Below are positions 35,629 to 44,697 of a stretch of 64,000 nt of DNA, piece after piece. The stretch comes from Oscillospiraceae bacterium (GTDB taxonomy: Bacteria; Bacillota; Clostridia; Oscillospirales; Oscillospiraceae): positions 17,329-81,328 of the forward strand of contig JAFUGY010000058.1 of assembly GCA_017469115.1 (NCBI GenBank), given 5' to 3'. The position numbers and the translations under genes are program-made. The notes beneath the pieces were generated by a model. It did not search any database. It saw only the letters and a program-made list of their open reading frames with translations, and was not told the DNA's origin. The first letter of the stretch is position 1; the number at the start of each line of letters is the position of its first letter.

Positions 35629-36950
35629 GATGGTTCCTCTTCTTTTATACAAACAGTGTTCTCACTGTCTTCGGTTTCTTCTCCCCTCAGGAAGTAAATC
35701 ATATCGCATACAACACTGTTTGCAATTGCCATAACATCTTCTTTCGTTACATCCTGTACAAGCTCCATGTATTCTTCCGGAGTAACAACCCACCCGTCCA
35801 GAATATTGCTGATGGTGTAGCTCTCCATTGCAGTTTGGCTGTCCTGCATGGAAGCCAGGTCAGAGCAAATTCCTTTCCTCGCATAAGCCATCTCTTCATC
35901 GGTAATATTTCCATTACGTATTTCATCAAGCTGATGGAGCATTTCGTTTTTGGCTTCCTCGAAACGGTCGAAATCGATTCCGGCGGTTGCAAAAAGCAGG
36001 CCTTTGTGGGAATCGGCAGAAGAAGACGCGTAATAACAAAGTTGCAGTTTCTCCCGCACATTCACAAACAGTTTGGAGGTGACGCCTGCCCCATAGATTG
36101 TGTTGAACATGGAAAGTGCTGCCTTGTCGGGATCTTCCATGCATTCTCCGAGCCGGAAGCCTATGACGAGCCGTCCCTGTGTCACATCGAGTGTCTCGGT
36201 ATAGATCCTGGGCTCGTCCTCCACGGAGTTCATCCGCACATCCGTGCCGATCTCATAGTTGATTTCGCCACGCGGCATGGTGCAGAGAGCGTCCTTCAGC
36301 CAGTGGGCAATGGTTTTGCTTGGTTGGCTTCCGCAATAGAATATTTCAATCGGAGCGGTTTCCAAAAGAGTATGGTACTGTTGTGTCAACTTTTTGTATC
36401 GGATTGCTTCACAATCCTCCGCACTTCCGAAGCGGCCTACCGAATAGTCTTCAAAACAGCACATTTCCTCAATGCAGCGAGTGATGGCATAAGATCCCTT
36501 TTCATTGATCCTGCTGCGGATGATGTCTGCCAGCTTCTTCCGTTCGCTCTCCACATAGTTTTTGATCAGCAGTCCGCCGCGTGTAGCCGGGTTGATCAGC
36601 ATTTCACACAAGAGATCGATGGTATCTTGCGCTACAGCTTCTCCCTCCGGTAAATACTTATCTTCGGGGTAGGAAGCCATCAGGCCGATACACTGTATTT
36701 CACCGACTCTCCTGACAATCGGGTCAATGTTTGCGCAATACAGTTCATCAAAGCGGTTACTGATTTTTTCAATATCTCCGTAATGTGCAGTGCCGCGCCG
36801 GAGCACAAAGGGAATCAACGCATTCATAGAGGCGTTTTCGCGATCCAGCTGTGCCAGCATGGAAATGCTCATAACGGCAATTTTAAATTTATCTGTCTGA
36901 ATATGGTTGAGGTGAACTCCCGGCAGGATTTCAGTGCGTGTCTGTTTCAA
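35622..36950 (-). CDS. M16 family peptidase homologue, non-catalytic partner (YmfF-like)
   Basis: 442 residues, M16 fold, but the place of the zinc motif holds an unrelated sequence (RRGTAHYGDIEKISNRFDELY), so no HxxEH. M16 pairs often join one active and one inactive half; this would be the inactive, substrate-holding half of the next gene's product. Its ATG 36950 has GGAGGTATCG upstream and a promoter at 36995-37022. It opens a run of six overlapping genes. Confidence 0.9.
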   Translation of the reverse strand: MKQTRTEILPGVHLNHIQTDKFKIAVMSISMLAQLDRENASMNALIPFVLRRGTAHYGDIEKISNRFDELYCANIDPIVRRVGEIQCIGLMASYPEDKYLPEGEAVAQDTIDLLCEMLINPATRGGLLIKNYVESERKKLADIIRSRINEKGSYAITRCIEEMCCFEDYSVGRFGSAEDCEAIRYKKLTQQYHTLLETAPIEIFYCGSQPSKTIAHWLKDALCTMPRGEINYEIGTDVRMNSVEDEPRIYTETLDVTQGRLVIGFRLGECMEDPDKAALSMFNTIYGAGVTSKLFVNVREKLQLCYYASSSADSHKGLLFATAGIDFDRFEEAKNEMLHQLDEIRNGNITDEEMAYARKGICSDLASMQDSQTAMESYTISNILDGWVVTPEEYMELVQDVTKEDVMAIANSVVCDMIYFLRGEETEDSENTVCIKEEEPSC

Positions 36951-36994
36951 AGCGATACCTCCGATCCTGTAATAAAATGACTCTGAATTAAATT

Positions 36995-37022
36995 ATTATA
37001 ACACAAATCAGCAGAGTTGCAA
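36995..37022 (-). promoter_or_regulatory. Promoter of the M16-lgt-glycosyltransferase operon
   Basis: On the minus strand: TTGCAA (37022-37017) and TATAAT (37000-36995), spacer 16. Confidence 0.7.
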
Positions 37023-37056
37023 ATCTATTTGAGGGATGTTTCCGGAGAAATCCGAC

Positions 37057-37093
37057 AAAAAAACGCTGCCATGCCGAAAGGCATCGACAGCGT
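37057..37093 (-). terminator. Intrinsic terminator after the GH3 xylosidase gene
   Basis: ACGCTG/CAGCGT (37063-37068 with 37088-37093) with an inner ATGCC/GGCAT helix; a seven-base T run follows on the minus strand. Confidence 0.85.
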
Positions 37094-37126
37094 ATGTCAC
37101 AAAAGGTCAGTTCCAACTCTGTTTTG

Positions 37127-39220
37127 TCATTTTGTCAGGAGGAAGGAGCGGCATTTTTTGCCCGTGAGTTCTTCCGTGCGTTCATCAGGAGCACCGAAAC
37201 CTGCGTAAAGTGTCCATTTCCCACTGCCCGGGATGCGATTGCCCTCGCGGTTTACAATGGTGAAGGCTGATGGATCAATCGGAACTTGTACGGATCTTTT
37301 TTCTCCCTTAGCAAGGTGAATTCTCCGGAAGCCGCATAAAACGGGATATGGCGGGGCATCGGGAGAGTCTTCATCCCGACAGTAGAGCTCCAGCACCTCA
37401 TCGGTGTCACGGCAGCCATTGTTGGCAACGGTAACCGTTGCAAAGTTCGGATCGGCAGAGAAGGCTTCGACGGAACAGTCTCCATACGTTAAGCCGTAAC
37501 CGAAAGGATAAAGCGCTTTGCCGGTATAGTAGCGATAAGTTCTGTTGTTCATCGAATAGTCTGTAAAGTCCGGCATCTCGGAAAGCGCATCATTGTTATA
37601 AAAGGTTATGGGCAGCTTTCCCGAAGGGGATTCTTTCCCGAACAGCAGCTCTGCCACCGCTTTTCCGCCCCTCGCACCGGGATACCAGGAGAGAAGAATA
37701 GCATCTGCTTTATCCTGTGCAAGAGAGAGATCGATTGCGCTGCCAGCCATCAGGATAACAACCGTAGGCTTACCGACGGCGAGCACCTTTTCCAGCAGAA
37801 TTCTCTGTGATTCCGGAAGAAGCAGATCTTCCTTGTCACCGGAGAAGTAGCTGTTTCCGGTGTCACCCTCTTCTCCTTCAAGCGTTTCATCCAGCCCCAG
37901 AACAAGCAATACGGTGTCGCTGTTTTTCGCAACAGCTATGGCTTCGGCAAGACGGTCATTTGCTTTGGCAAGATGTTCAATCCGGTCTTCGCTCAATGCG
38001 CAGCCCTCTGAGTAGAGAATCCGGCATTGTTCTCCGGCGAGATCCTGAATGCCTTCCAGCACGGTGATATAACGCGATGACGTCCCGTGATAATTACCCA
38101 CCAGAGGAACACGGCTGTTCGCGTTTGGGCCGATGACGCCCAGAGTCCCGCAGCTTCCCGGGTCCAGAGGCAACAGTCCGTTATTCTTTAATAGCACGCA
38201 GGATTCCAGGGAAGCCTGATGCGCCAGATTGAGATGTTCTCTGCATTCTATCGCGGAGTATGGAATATCGTCATATTCGCTTCCCTCGTCTCCGAGAATC
38301 CCAAGCAGAAAACGAGTGGTGAACAGGCGGACGGCGCAGCGTGTAATGTCCTCTTCCGTAATCATCCCGAGTTCATATGCATGCATGATATGCTGATAAG
38401 TGCAGCCACAGTTCAAGTCGCATCCAGCCTTCAGTGCTTTTGTGACGGATTCAACCGGTGAGCTGGTGATCCTGTGGTTTTCATGAAAGTCGCGGATTGC
38501 CCAGCAGTCTGAAACAAAGTGCCCTTCAAATCCCCATTCTCCCCGGAGTTTACCCATCAGATAGGCGCTGGCACAACATGGTTCTCCGTTTGTACGGTTG
38601 TAGGCGCCCATAACAGCTTCCACTCCGGCTTCCTGCACAAGTGCCCGGAAAGCGGGGAGATATGTTTCCTCCAGATCCTTCGGGGAAGCGATTGCGTCAA
38701 AACTGTGGCGGAGAGCTTCCGGGCCGCTGTGTACGGCAAAATGCTTGGCGCAGGCGGCAGTTTTCAGTGTTTCCCCGTTACCCTGTAAGCCTCGTACAAA
38801 CGCTTTCCCGAGCCGGGCGGTTAGGTAGGGGTCTTCCCCGTAGGTTTCGTGGCCGCGGCCCCAGCGGGGATCGCGGAAAATGTTAATATTTGGGGACCAC
38901 ATGGTCAGACCGTGATAAATATCCCGGTCGCCTTCATCCGAAAGTGCATTATATTTTGCCCTTGTCTCAGTTGAAATAGCATCTGCAATCTTTTCCAGAA
39001 GCTCATCGTCAAACATGGCGGCCATGCCGATGGCTTGAGGGAAGCTTGTGGCCGTTCCCCCGCGTGCAAGCCCGTGCATTGCTTCGTTCCACCAGTTATA
39101 TTCCGGGATGCCGAGCCGTTCAATAGCCGGGGCATCAAACCTGAGCTGGCTGGCCATTTCTTCTACGGTCATCTGAGAAACCAGCAGCTCCGCTTTTTTT
39201 CTTGCTTTTTCTCTGGTCAT
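37127..39220 (-). CDS. GH3 glycoside hydrolase, beta-xylosidase-like
   Basis: 697 residues in standard domain order: barrel, sandwich domain (LLKNNGLLPLD, about 330), fibronectin III-like end (YPFGYGLTY). Catalytic features: Asp238 in VSDCWA as nucleophile, Lys159-His160 (CAKHF), DPRWGRGHETYGEDP (about 117-131). The SDCWA form and NWWNEAMHG are typical of xylosidase/arabinofuranosidase-type GH3. No signal peptide, so it trims imported xylo-oligosaccharides in the cytoplasm. It lies downstream of ABC cassette A but after a terminator. Confidence 0.9.
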   Translation of the reverse strand: MTREKARKKAELLVSQMTVEEMASQLRFDAPAIERLGIPEYNWWNEAMHGLARGGTATSFPQAIGMAAMFDDELLEKIADAISTETRAKYNALSDEGDRDIYHGLTMWSPNINIFRDPRWGRGHETYGEDPYLTARLGKAFVRGLQGNGETLKTAACAKHFAVHSGPEALRHSFDAIASPKDLEETYLPAFRALVQEAGVEAVMGAYNRTNGEPCCASAYLMGKLRGEWGFEGHFVSDCWAIRDFHENHRITSSPVESVTKALKAGCDLNCGCTYQHIMHAYELGMITEEDITRCAVRLFTTRFLLGILGDEGSEYDDIPYSAIECREHLNLAHQASLESCVLLKNNGLLPLDPGSCGTLGVIGPNANSRVPLVGNYHGTSSRYITVLEGIQDLAGEQCRILYSEGCALSEDRIEHLAKANDRLAEAIAVAKNSDTVLLVLGLDETLEGEEGDTGNSYFSGDKEDLLLPESQRILLEKVLAVGKPTVVILMAGSAIDLSLAQDKADAILLSWYPGARGGKAVAELLFGKESPSGKLPITFYNNDALSEMPDFTDYSMNNRTYRYYTGKALYPFGYGLTYGDCSVEAFSADPNFATVTVANNGCRDTDEVLELYCRDEDSPDAPPYPVLCGFRRIHLAKGEKRSVQVPIDPSAFTIVNREGNRIPGSGKWTLYAGFGAPDERTEELTGKKCRSFLLTK

Positions 39221-39256
39221 TACTCCTTTTCCTCCTCTGTATTACAAAATGCTGTT

Positions 39257-39285
39257 AAAAACGCCGGAGCATTTCCGGCGCTTTT
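39257..39285. terminator. Terminator between ABC cassette A and the GH3 gene
   Basis: CGCCGGA (39262-39268) pairs with TCCGGCG (39274-39280). T runs exist on both sides, so it can act in either direction. The GH3 gene may thus depend on read-through. Confidence 0.7.
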
Positions 39286-39329
39286 TAATGTTTAGATAAG
39301 ATTTCCTGAAAAGTGACAGAAACGGAGGA

Positions 39330-40184
39330 TTAGCCTTTAACAGCACCGGCAATGAAGCTCTCCTGAATTCGCTTGCTCAGGAAAATATAAACAATTAGAG
39401 TAGGGATTGTTGCAATGGAAAGTGCAGCTCCGATTGGACCCCAATCGGTTGTATATTGCCCGGATAGAGACTGTACACCGACCGGCAAAGTTCTCCATTT
39501 ATCAGAGTTGACAAAGATATTGGCAAACATCAGCTCATTCCAGCACTGCAGGAAAGTATAGATGCCGACGGTAGAAACTGCAGGAGTCATTAACGGCGCA
39601 ATAACACGGAAAAAGGTGCCCCATACACCACAGCCGTCTAGGAATGCTGCTTCGTCGAGATCATACGGAATATCGCCCATAAATCCTGTGCAAACTAGAA
39701 TCCCCATGGCAAGCGAAAAAGCAGAATATGGAATAATCAATGCCCAGAGAGTATCCAACAGCTTCAGTTTTGCTAAGGTGGTATAAAGAGGAACGATAGA
39801 TGCATGAATCGGGATTGTGAGACCAAGCATGAAGAAACTATTCATGCGTTTTCTGCCTTTCCAGTGAAGGCGGGTCATAGCATAGGTTGCCATGACGGAA
39901 GCAATCAAAGTGATGATTATGGTCAATATGGCGACGATTAAGCTGTTCAGGAAATATCTCGGCATATTGCCTGTATGCAAAGCCTTTGTATAGTTACTCC
40001 AAACCCACTCTCTTGGAAGGCCAACAACATTTTCTCCAAATATTTCTGAGTTTGTTTTGAGAGAGAAAGTCAACATCCAGTAGACAGGAAAGATACTGAC
40101 TAACGCCCAGAAAATCAGAATGGCATAAACAACTATTTTCTTCCAGTCGCGCTTTCGCGTTACAATTGTATCTTGGCTGTTCAT
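39330..40184 (-). CDS. Sugar ABC permease, cassette A (MalG-like)
   Basis: 284 residues, six membrane segments, EAA loop LDEAAFLDGCGVWGTFFRVIAPLM (about 177-200), and the FIAGAVKG ending. It follows its partner with one base between the genes. Confidence 0.94.
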   Translation of the reverse strand: MNSQDTIVTRKRDWKKIVVYAILIFWALVSIFPVYWMLTFSLKTNSEIFGENVVGLPREWVWSNYTKALHTGNMPRYFLNSLIVAILTIIITLIASVMATYAMTRLHWKGRKRMNSFFMLGLTIPIHASIVPLYTTLAKLKLLDTLWALIIPYSAFSLAMGILVCTGFMGDIPYDLDEAAFLDGCGVWGTFFRVIAPLMTPAVSTVGIYTFLQCWNELMFANIFVNSDKWRTLPVGVQSLSGQYTTDWGPIGAALSIATIPTLIVYIFLSKRIQESFIAGAVKG

Positions 40185-40185
40185 C

Positions 40186-41064
40186 TTACTTCTCCTCTTT
40201 AAATAGCATGTTGATCAAAAGTGCAAAGAAGAAGCACAGTATGATCAGCATAACCGCAATAGTGGAACCCATACCATACCGATTTCGCAGGAAGAGTAAA
40301 TTAATCATCAGTGTGCTTGGTACTTCGGTTGTATGACTTGGTCCACCGTTGGTCAATACGTAAATCAGGTCGAAAGATTTTAGAGAGCCTGTAACTGCGA
40401 AGATAACGCTTACCCGAAGAATGGGGCGAATATAGGGAATGATAATATAACGGCTAACCTGCCAGTTGGTGCAACCATCCAGCATGGCGGCTTCCGTCAA
40501 CTCTACCGGCACACCTCTAATTCCTGCGTACATGAGTAACATATGATAGCCAACGTATTGCCAGAGAATCGGAACAAAAGCAGCACCCAGAGCAGTTTTT
40601 TTACTACCTAGCCAAATTCGGGTCCAGTTTTCCAAACCGATAGAACGGAGGAAAACATTCAGCACACCGTAGTCAGGGTTATAAATCTTCAACCACAGCT
40701 GTCCGATAACGACAGTGGAAATCAAAACCGGCATAAAGTAGATAGAGAGAAGAGCTGTTCTGCCCTTGATCGGTCGTGCCAGCCGAAGAGCCAGCCACAG
40801 AGCAAAGGGAAGCTGAATGCAGCAAGATAGAAGTGCCAGCAGCATAACATTCTTCAGCGCGCGCCCAATGTTAATCGATTTGCTCGTAAACAGCTCAATA
40901 TAGTTTTTGATGCCGATAAATTCCGGTGTGGTAAAGCCGTTCCATTCCGTGAAGCTGTATGCGACCGACATGATAATCGGAGCGATCAGCACACCGATAA
41001 ACAACAGCAGCGCAGGCAGAAGGAAAAGAAAAATGTTCAGTTTATAGCGAAGAGGTTTATTCAT
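40186..41064 (-). CDS. Sugar ABC permease, cassette A (MalF-like)
   Basis: 292 residues, six membrane segments, EAA loop VELTEAAMLDGCTNWQVSRYIIIP (about 184-207). AAGGAG precedes ATG 41064. It pairs with the downstream permease; no ATPase gene is present in the cassette. Confidence 0.94.
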   Translation of the reverse strand: MNKPLRYKLNIFLFLLPALLLFIGVLIAPIIMSVAYSFTEWNGFTTPEFIGIKNYIELFTSKSINIGRALKNVMLLALLSCCIQLPFALWLALRLARPIKGRTALLSIYFMPVLISTVVIGQLWLKIYNPDYGVLNVFLRSIGLENWTRIWLGSKKTALGAAFVPILWQYVGYHMLLMYAGIRGVPVELTEAAMLDGCTNWQVSRYIIIPYIRPILRVSVIFAVTGSLKSFDLIYVLTNGGPSHTTEVPSTLMINLLFLRNRYGMGSTIAVMLIILCFFFALLINMLFKEEK

Positions 41065-41089
41065 CGTCCGTTTCTCCTTCCGTATTGGG

Positions 41090-41130
41090 AAAAAGACGGT
41101 TCCTCAGGGATAAACCCGCAAGGAACCGTC
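41090..41130 (-). terminator. Terminator-like hairpin between binding protein A and its permeases
   Basis: GACGGTTCCT (41095-41104) pairs perfectly with AGGAACCGTC (41121-41130); TTTTT follows on the minus strand. Partial termination here would keep permease levels below the binding protein. Confidence 0.8.
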
Positions 41131-41170
41131 CCCATCAACTAATGATCAACTTGAAAGATTCCGGGCGCTC

Positions 41171-42412
41171 TTAATTCAGCTCAGCATCCAGACCTTCAAC
41201 ATATTCGGTCGGAGTGACATCGCCTGCATAAGCCTGCTCGATGAAATCAAGATAAGTGTTGGCGGCATCAGCACTCAGGAAGTTATCACCGAAGAGAACC
41301 ATGTCTTCTGCTTTTGCGGCCATGCCTGCAGCAGCCTGAATCAGTTCGTTTACTTCAGCATTCGGGTCAGCGGACCAGCAAGGCAGGTTTGCGCCACTCT
41401 TGTAATCTGCATCAGACATGAATTTTGCAAGCTCAAATGCTGCTTCTACAGCGAGATCTTTGTGCTGAGAGCTTTCAGTTACAGCCAGAGTGTTATTGGG
41501 GCCGCCGATCATCATGTACAGAGAAGCATTTTCAGGATCCAGAACCGGGAAAGTGCCGGCTTTTACATTGAACTGTGCCTGCTCGCCGATGTCTTTGTTA
41601 TTCCAGGAACCATTCTGATAGAAGGCATATTTGCCAGCAATGAAGTTGTTCTTTACTTCATCGTTGCCGAGAGCAGAAGCGCTGGGATCAAAGTATTCAT
41701 TTTCAACCATACCCTGGAAGGCTTCAATTGCTTTAACCATGCCGGGATCATTCCAGGAAGCTTCGCCGTTGTAGATGTCTCTCAGTTTCTGTCCGCCGAT
41801 AGACTTGATAACCAGCGGTTCAACATACTCGGAGAGGCACCAAAGTTCTTTACCGGAAACACCGAAGGGGATGATGCCTGCAGCTTTGAGAGCTTCGCAG
41901 CATGCCATCATATCTTCATAGGTAGCAGGGATTTCATCGTAACCAACCTGTGCAAGAAGATCCATATTGGCATACAGAGTAATCAGAGACATGGTGTAAG
42001 GTACACCGTACATTTTACCGTCGTAGGTTACATTGACAGTCATTGCCTCGGGCAGTTCATCTTTGTAGTTTTCATACTCAGCATCTACGCAGTAAACGCG
42101 GCCGGCGTTGACAAACTCACCAAGGAAACCCATGCCCCAAGTAAAGAAAATATCGGGGAGACCTTCACCGGAAGACATAGCAGCTTTGATTTTGGTTTTG
42201 TAAGCTTCGTTTGCGGTGGTAACGTGCTCGATTTTAACACCGGGATGTGCGGCTTCAAAGGATGCAATAGCATCTACGAAAGCCTGATGGCTGGAGTCGC
42301 TCTCTGTTGCGATGGACCAGAGAGTCAGAGTTACATCTTCGTCTGCAAATGCTACAGCAGAAAGGGACAGCAGCATAACAGCTGCCAACAGCAGGGCAAA
42401 CAGTTTCTTCAT
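41171..42412 (-). CDS. Extracellular sugar-binding protein, cassette A (CUT1)
   Basis: 413 residues: signal peptide (about 1-23, ending AFA), then a family 1 solute-binding fold (LTLWSIATESDSSHQAFVDA near the start, GKYAFYQNGSWNNKD in the middle). Position beside GH3 xylosidase and within the pentose locus suggests a xylo- or other beta-oligosaccharide ligand; this is inference. GGAGGAAATTCC precedes the ATG, within a leader shared with cassette B. A LacI-type site overlaps its promoter. Confidence 0.93.
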   Translation of the reverse strand: MKKLFALLLAAVMLLSLSAVAFADEDVTLTLWSIATESDSSHQAFVDAIASFEAAHPGVKIEHVTTANEAYKTKIKAAMSSGEGLPDIFFTWGMGFLGEFVNAGRVYCVDAEYENYKDELPEAMTVNVTYDGKMYGVPYTMSLITLYANMDLLAQVGYDEIPATYEDMMACCEALKAAGIIPFGVSGKELWCLSEYVEPLVIKSIGGQKLRDIYNGEASWNDPGMVKAIEAFQGMVENEYFDPSASALGNDEVKNNFIAGKYAFYQNGSWNNKDIGEQAQFNVKAGTFPVLDPENASLYMMIGGPNNTLAVTESSQHKDLAVEAAFELAKFMSDADYKSGANLPCWSADPNAEVNELIQAAAGMAAKAEDMVLFGDNFLSADAANTYLDFIEQAYAGDVTPTEYVEGLDAELN

Positions 42413-42474
42413 TTGGAATTTCCTCCTTTAATAATTTGTGATTTATAAATTTGCGGCTTTGCCGCTAATCACAC
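42413..42474 (-). promoter_or_regulatory. Hairpin leader of cassette A, copy of the cassette B leader
   Basis: On the minus strand GTGATT (42472-42467) pairs with AATCAC (42443-42438), enclosing GCGGC/GCCGC (42465-42461 with 42457-42453). The sequence from GTGTGATTAGCGGC to the ATG is almost the same as at 45979-46040, and the similarity stops abruptly upstream at 42474. Confidence 0.6.
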
Positions 42475-42479
42475 GATTT

Positions 42480-42497
42480 TACGTAATCGATTTCGTA
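42480..42497 (-). promoter_or_regulatory. LacI-type operator of cassette A
   Basis: TACGTAATCGATTTCGTA is palindromic at 16 of 18 positions. It starts 5 bases downstream of the -10 box, covering the transcription start. Its AATCGATT core recurs at the LacI gene promoter (47065-47089). Confidence 0.7.
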
Positions 42498-42502
42498 ATC
42501 AA

Positions 42503-42531
42503 ACAATAGCACGAAAGGACTGTTTTTGCAA
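42503..42531 (-). promoter_or_regulatory. Promoter of cassette A
   Basis: Minus strand TTGCAA (42531-42526) and TATTGT (42508-42503), spacer 17. Confidence 0.7.
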
Positions 42532-42629
42532 GGAAAAAATGAGAATAAAAACAAATAAACAACAATCTTTGTCGGATATGCACAAAACCAAACTGAAGAA
42601 ATTGTGCAGATTGCACATATCAATTTCTA

Positions 42630-42661
42630 AAAAAGGCAGGAATCCTTTTACGGATTCCTGC
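42630..42661 (-). terminator. Intrinsic terminator after cassette B
   Basis: GCAGGAATCC (42636-42645) pairs perfectly with GGATTCCTGC (42652-42661); TTTTTT follows on the minus strand. It separates cassette B from the cassette A promoter. Confidence 0.88.
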
Positions 42662-42728
42662 TGAAGAAGGGATGACAGATCAGCTGGGAACAGAGTGTCC
42701 ACCCGGTGAAGTGGATTCCGTTCGGGAA

Positions 42729-43592
42729 TTAACCTTTTACGGATCCGGCAGTTACGCCTTTGATGATGCTCTTGGAAAGAAAGATGTAGACAATCAAAAC
42801 GGGAAGAATGGCAAGGAGGATGAACATGTATACTTTGCCCATATCGAACTTGGAGTAGTCTGCCGAACGAAGCTGAGCAATCATGATAGGCACGGTTTTC
42901 ATTTCGGCCTTATCGAGAAGGAGAGCGGGAATAAAATAATTGTTCCAGGATGATACAAAAGAAAAGATCATTTGCACCGCAATGGCAGGTTTCATAATAG
43001 GAAGCACGATTTGATTGAAAATGCGGAATTCCCCCGAACCATCGATTCTTGCAGCCTCAACCATTTCCAGTGGCAGCACGCTTTCCAGATACTGCTTCAT
43101 ATAGAAAAAAACAACAGGAGCGGCAATGCTGGGAAGAATAAGAGGAATGTAGTTGTTTGTCAACTTCAGCTTATACATTAGCTGAATAAATCCGACAGCG
43201 GATACCTGAGGAGGAATCATCATAACTGCCATAATAAAGAGAAATGCAGGCTTTTTTAACTTGAAGTTGTAAACGTGAATGCCATATGCGGTCAGAGCAG
43301 AGAAATAAGTGGTCAAAATAGCGGAACAGGCTGCAATGAAAAAGCTGTTCAGCATACCACGAGGAATGTTGATGGACGCATCATTCCAAGCATTTTTCAG
43401 GTTATCGAGAAAATGCTCTCTCGGGAGAATAGCAAAACCGCCTTGCAGTTGTGCATTGGATCTGGTGGAGTTGATGATCAGCATATAAAAAGAGAAGAGA
43501 CAAAGGATTGCGAGGAAAATTAAGATAATATATACGACCGTTCTTGCAACGATCATATGAACCCTGCCTTTTACATTTTCGGAATTATTCAC
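42729..43592 (-). CDS. Sugar ABC permease, cassette B (MalG-like)
   Basis: 287 residues with six membrane segments, EAA loop LEMVEAARIDGSGEFRIFNQIVLPIM (about 175-200), and the KGVTAGSVKG ending. It follows the MalF-like gene after 14 bases. Confidence 0.94.
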   Translation of the reverse strand: MNNSENVKGRVHMIVARTVVYIILIFLAILCLFSFYMLIINSTRSNAQLQGGFAILPREHFLDNLKNAWNDASINIPRGMLNSFFIAACSAILTTYFSALTAYGIHVYNFKLKKPAFLFIMAVMMIPPQVSAVGFIQLMYKLKLTNNYIPLILPSIAAPVVFFYMKQYLESVLPLEMVEAARIDGSGEFRIFNQIVLPIMKPAIAVQMIFSFVSSWNNYFIPALLLDKAEMKTVPIMIAQLRSADYSKFDMGKVYMFILLAILPVLIVYIFLSKSIIKGVTAGSVKG

Positions 43593-43606
43593 AGCTTACA
43601 CTCCTC

Positions 43607-44536
43607 TCATTTCTTGTACTGCTTGGAAAGCGTGTTGTAAACAAACAGGCTAAGCACTGCGGAAACAATAAACAATACAACACTGACAGCGCCGGCCATT
43701 CCGTAGTTTTTGCTAGTCTGAAGGAAATTGTTGAGATACATCACCATTGTCATGCTGGCGCGATTCGGAGTTCCTTTACCGTTAGTGAGAACCTGAGGAA
43801 CATCAAACATCTGCAAGCCGCCAATCATTGCAGTGATAATGGTATACACAAGAATGGGGGCGAGCAAAGGTAAAGTAACTTTCATAAATACTTGCAGAGA
43901 AGTGGCACCATCGATTTCTGCTGCTTCAAACATACTTTGGTCAATACCTTGAATACCAGCCATCAGGAGAATGGTGGTGTTTCCAAACCACATCAGGAAG
44001 TTCATCAAAGAAATCAATACGCGCACGCTTATTTTCATTCCGAGAAAGTCGATTGCTTTATCAACCATACCGGAAGACAGTAGCACCTGGTTAACCGGAC
44101 CAACGGGGGAAAAAAGGGTAAAGAAAAGCATGGAAAACGCAGAAGCCATAATCAGATTCGGCATATAAATTACAGTTTTGAAAAACTGCTGCCCTTTAAT
44201 ATTGAGGCGGTAGCTGGTAAAAAACACAGCCAACAGCAAAGCAACTAATACCTGTGGAACAGCGCCCATCAGCCAGAGCACCATCGTGTTGCCGAAATAC
44301 TTTAACATTCCGATAGTTCCGGATTTATCCGGGGTAAAGAGCTTCACAAAATTCTGAAGCCCAACAAAGTTTGGGCCGATTTGTGTTAACCCGTTACGGT
44401 AGTTTTCAAAAAGACTGTTGTAGAAGGTCATCAACTGGGGAATCAGCGTAAAACTGATATATGCTATGAAAAAGGGAAGAATAAAAATATATCCCCATTT
44501 TGCATAGCTGATACCCTTCTTTTTCTGTTTGTTCAT
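43607..44536 (-). CDS. Sugar ABC permease, cassette B (MalF-like)
   Basis: 309 residues, six membrane segments, EAA loop QSMFEAAEIDGATSLQVFMKVTLPLL (about 200-225). A Lys-rich N-terminus precedes the first segment. It forms the channel with the next gene's product; the ATPase must come from elsewhere. Confidence 0.94.
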   Translation of the reverse strand: MNKQKKKGISYAKWGYIFILPFFIAYISFTLIPQLMTFYNSLFENYRNGLTQIGPNFVGLQNFVKLFTPDKSGTIGMLKYFGNTMVLWLMGAVPQVLVALLLAVFFTSYRLNIKGQQFFKTVIYMPNLIMASAFSMLFFTLFSPVGPVNQVLLSSGMVDKAIDFLGMKISVRVLISLMNFLMWFGNTTILLMAGIQGIDQSMFEAAEIDGATSLQVFMKVTLPLLAPILVYTIITAMIGGLQMFDVPQVLTNGKGTPNRASMTMVMYLNNFLQTSKNYGMAGAVSVVLFIVSAVLSLFVYNTLSKQYKK

Positions 44537-44633
44537 GACAGGAGCCCCCTTAATATATGATATGAAAACACTTCACAAGTCGCTTGAAAAACGGCTTCTG
44601 AACTATCTTATACCATGGAAACAACAATTTTTG

Positions 44634-44668
44634 CCAAAAGGGACAAGGCAAATTGCCTTGCCCCTTTT
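44634..44668 (-). terminator. Terminator-like hairpin between binding protein B and its permeases
   Basis: AAAAGGGACAAGGCAA and TTGCCTTGCCCCTTTT form a long stem with one mismatch or G-U step, ending in T residues on the minus strand. Confidence 0.7.
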
Positions 44669-44697
44669 GGAAGTGATCTTATGATAAGAACAGAATC

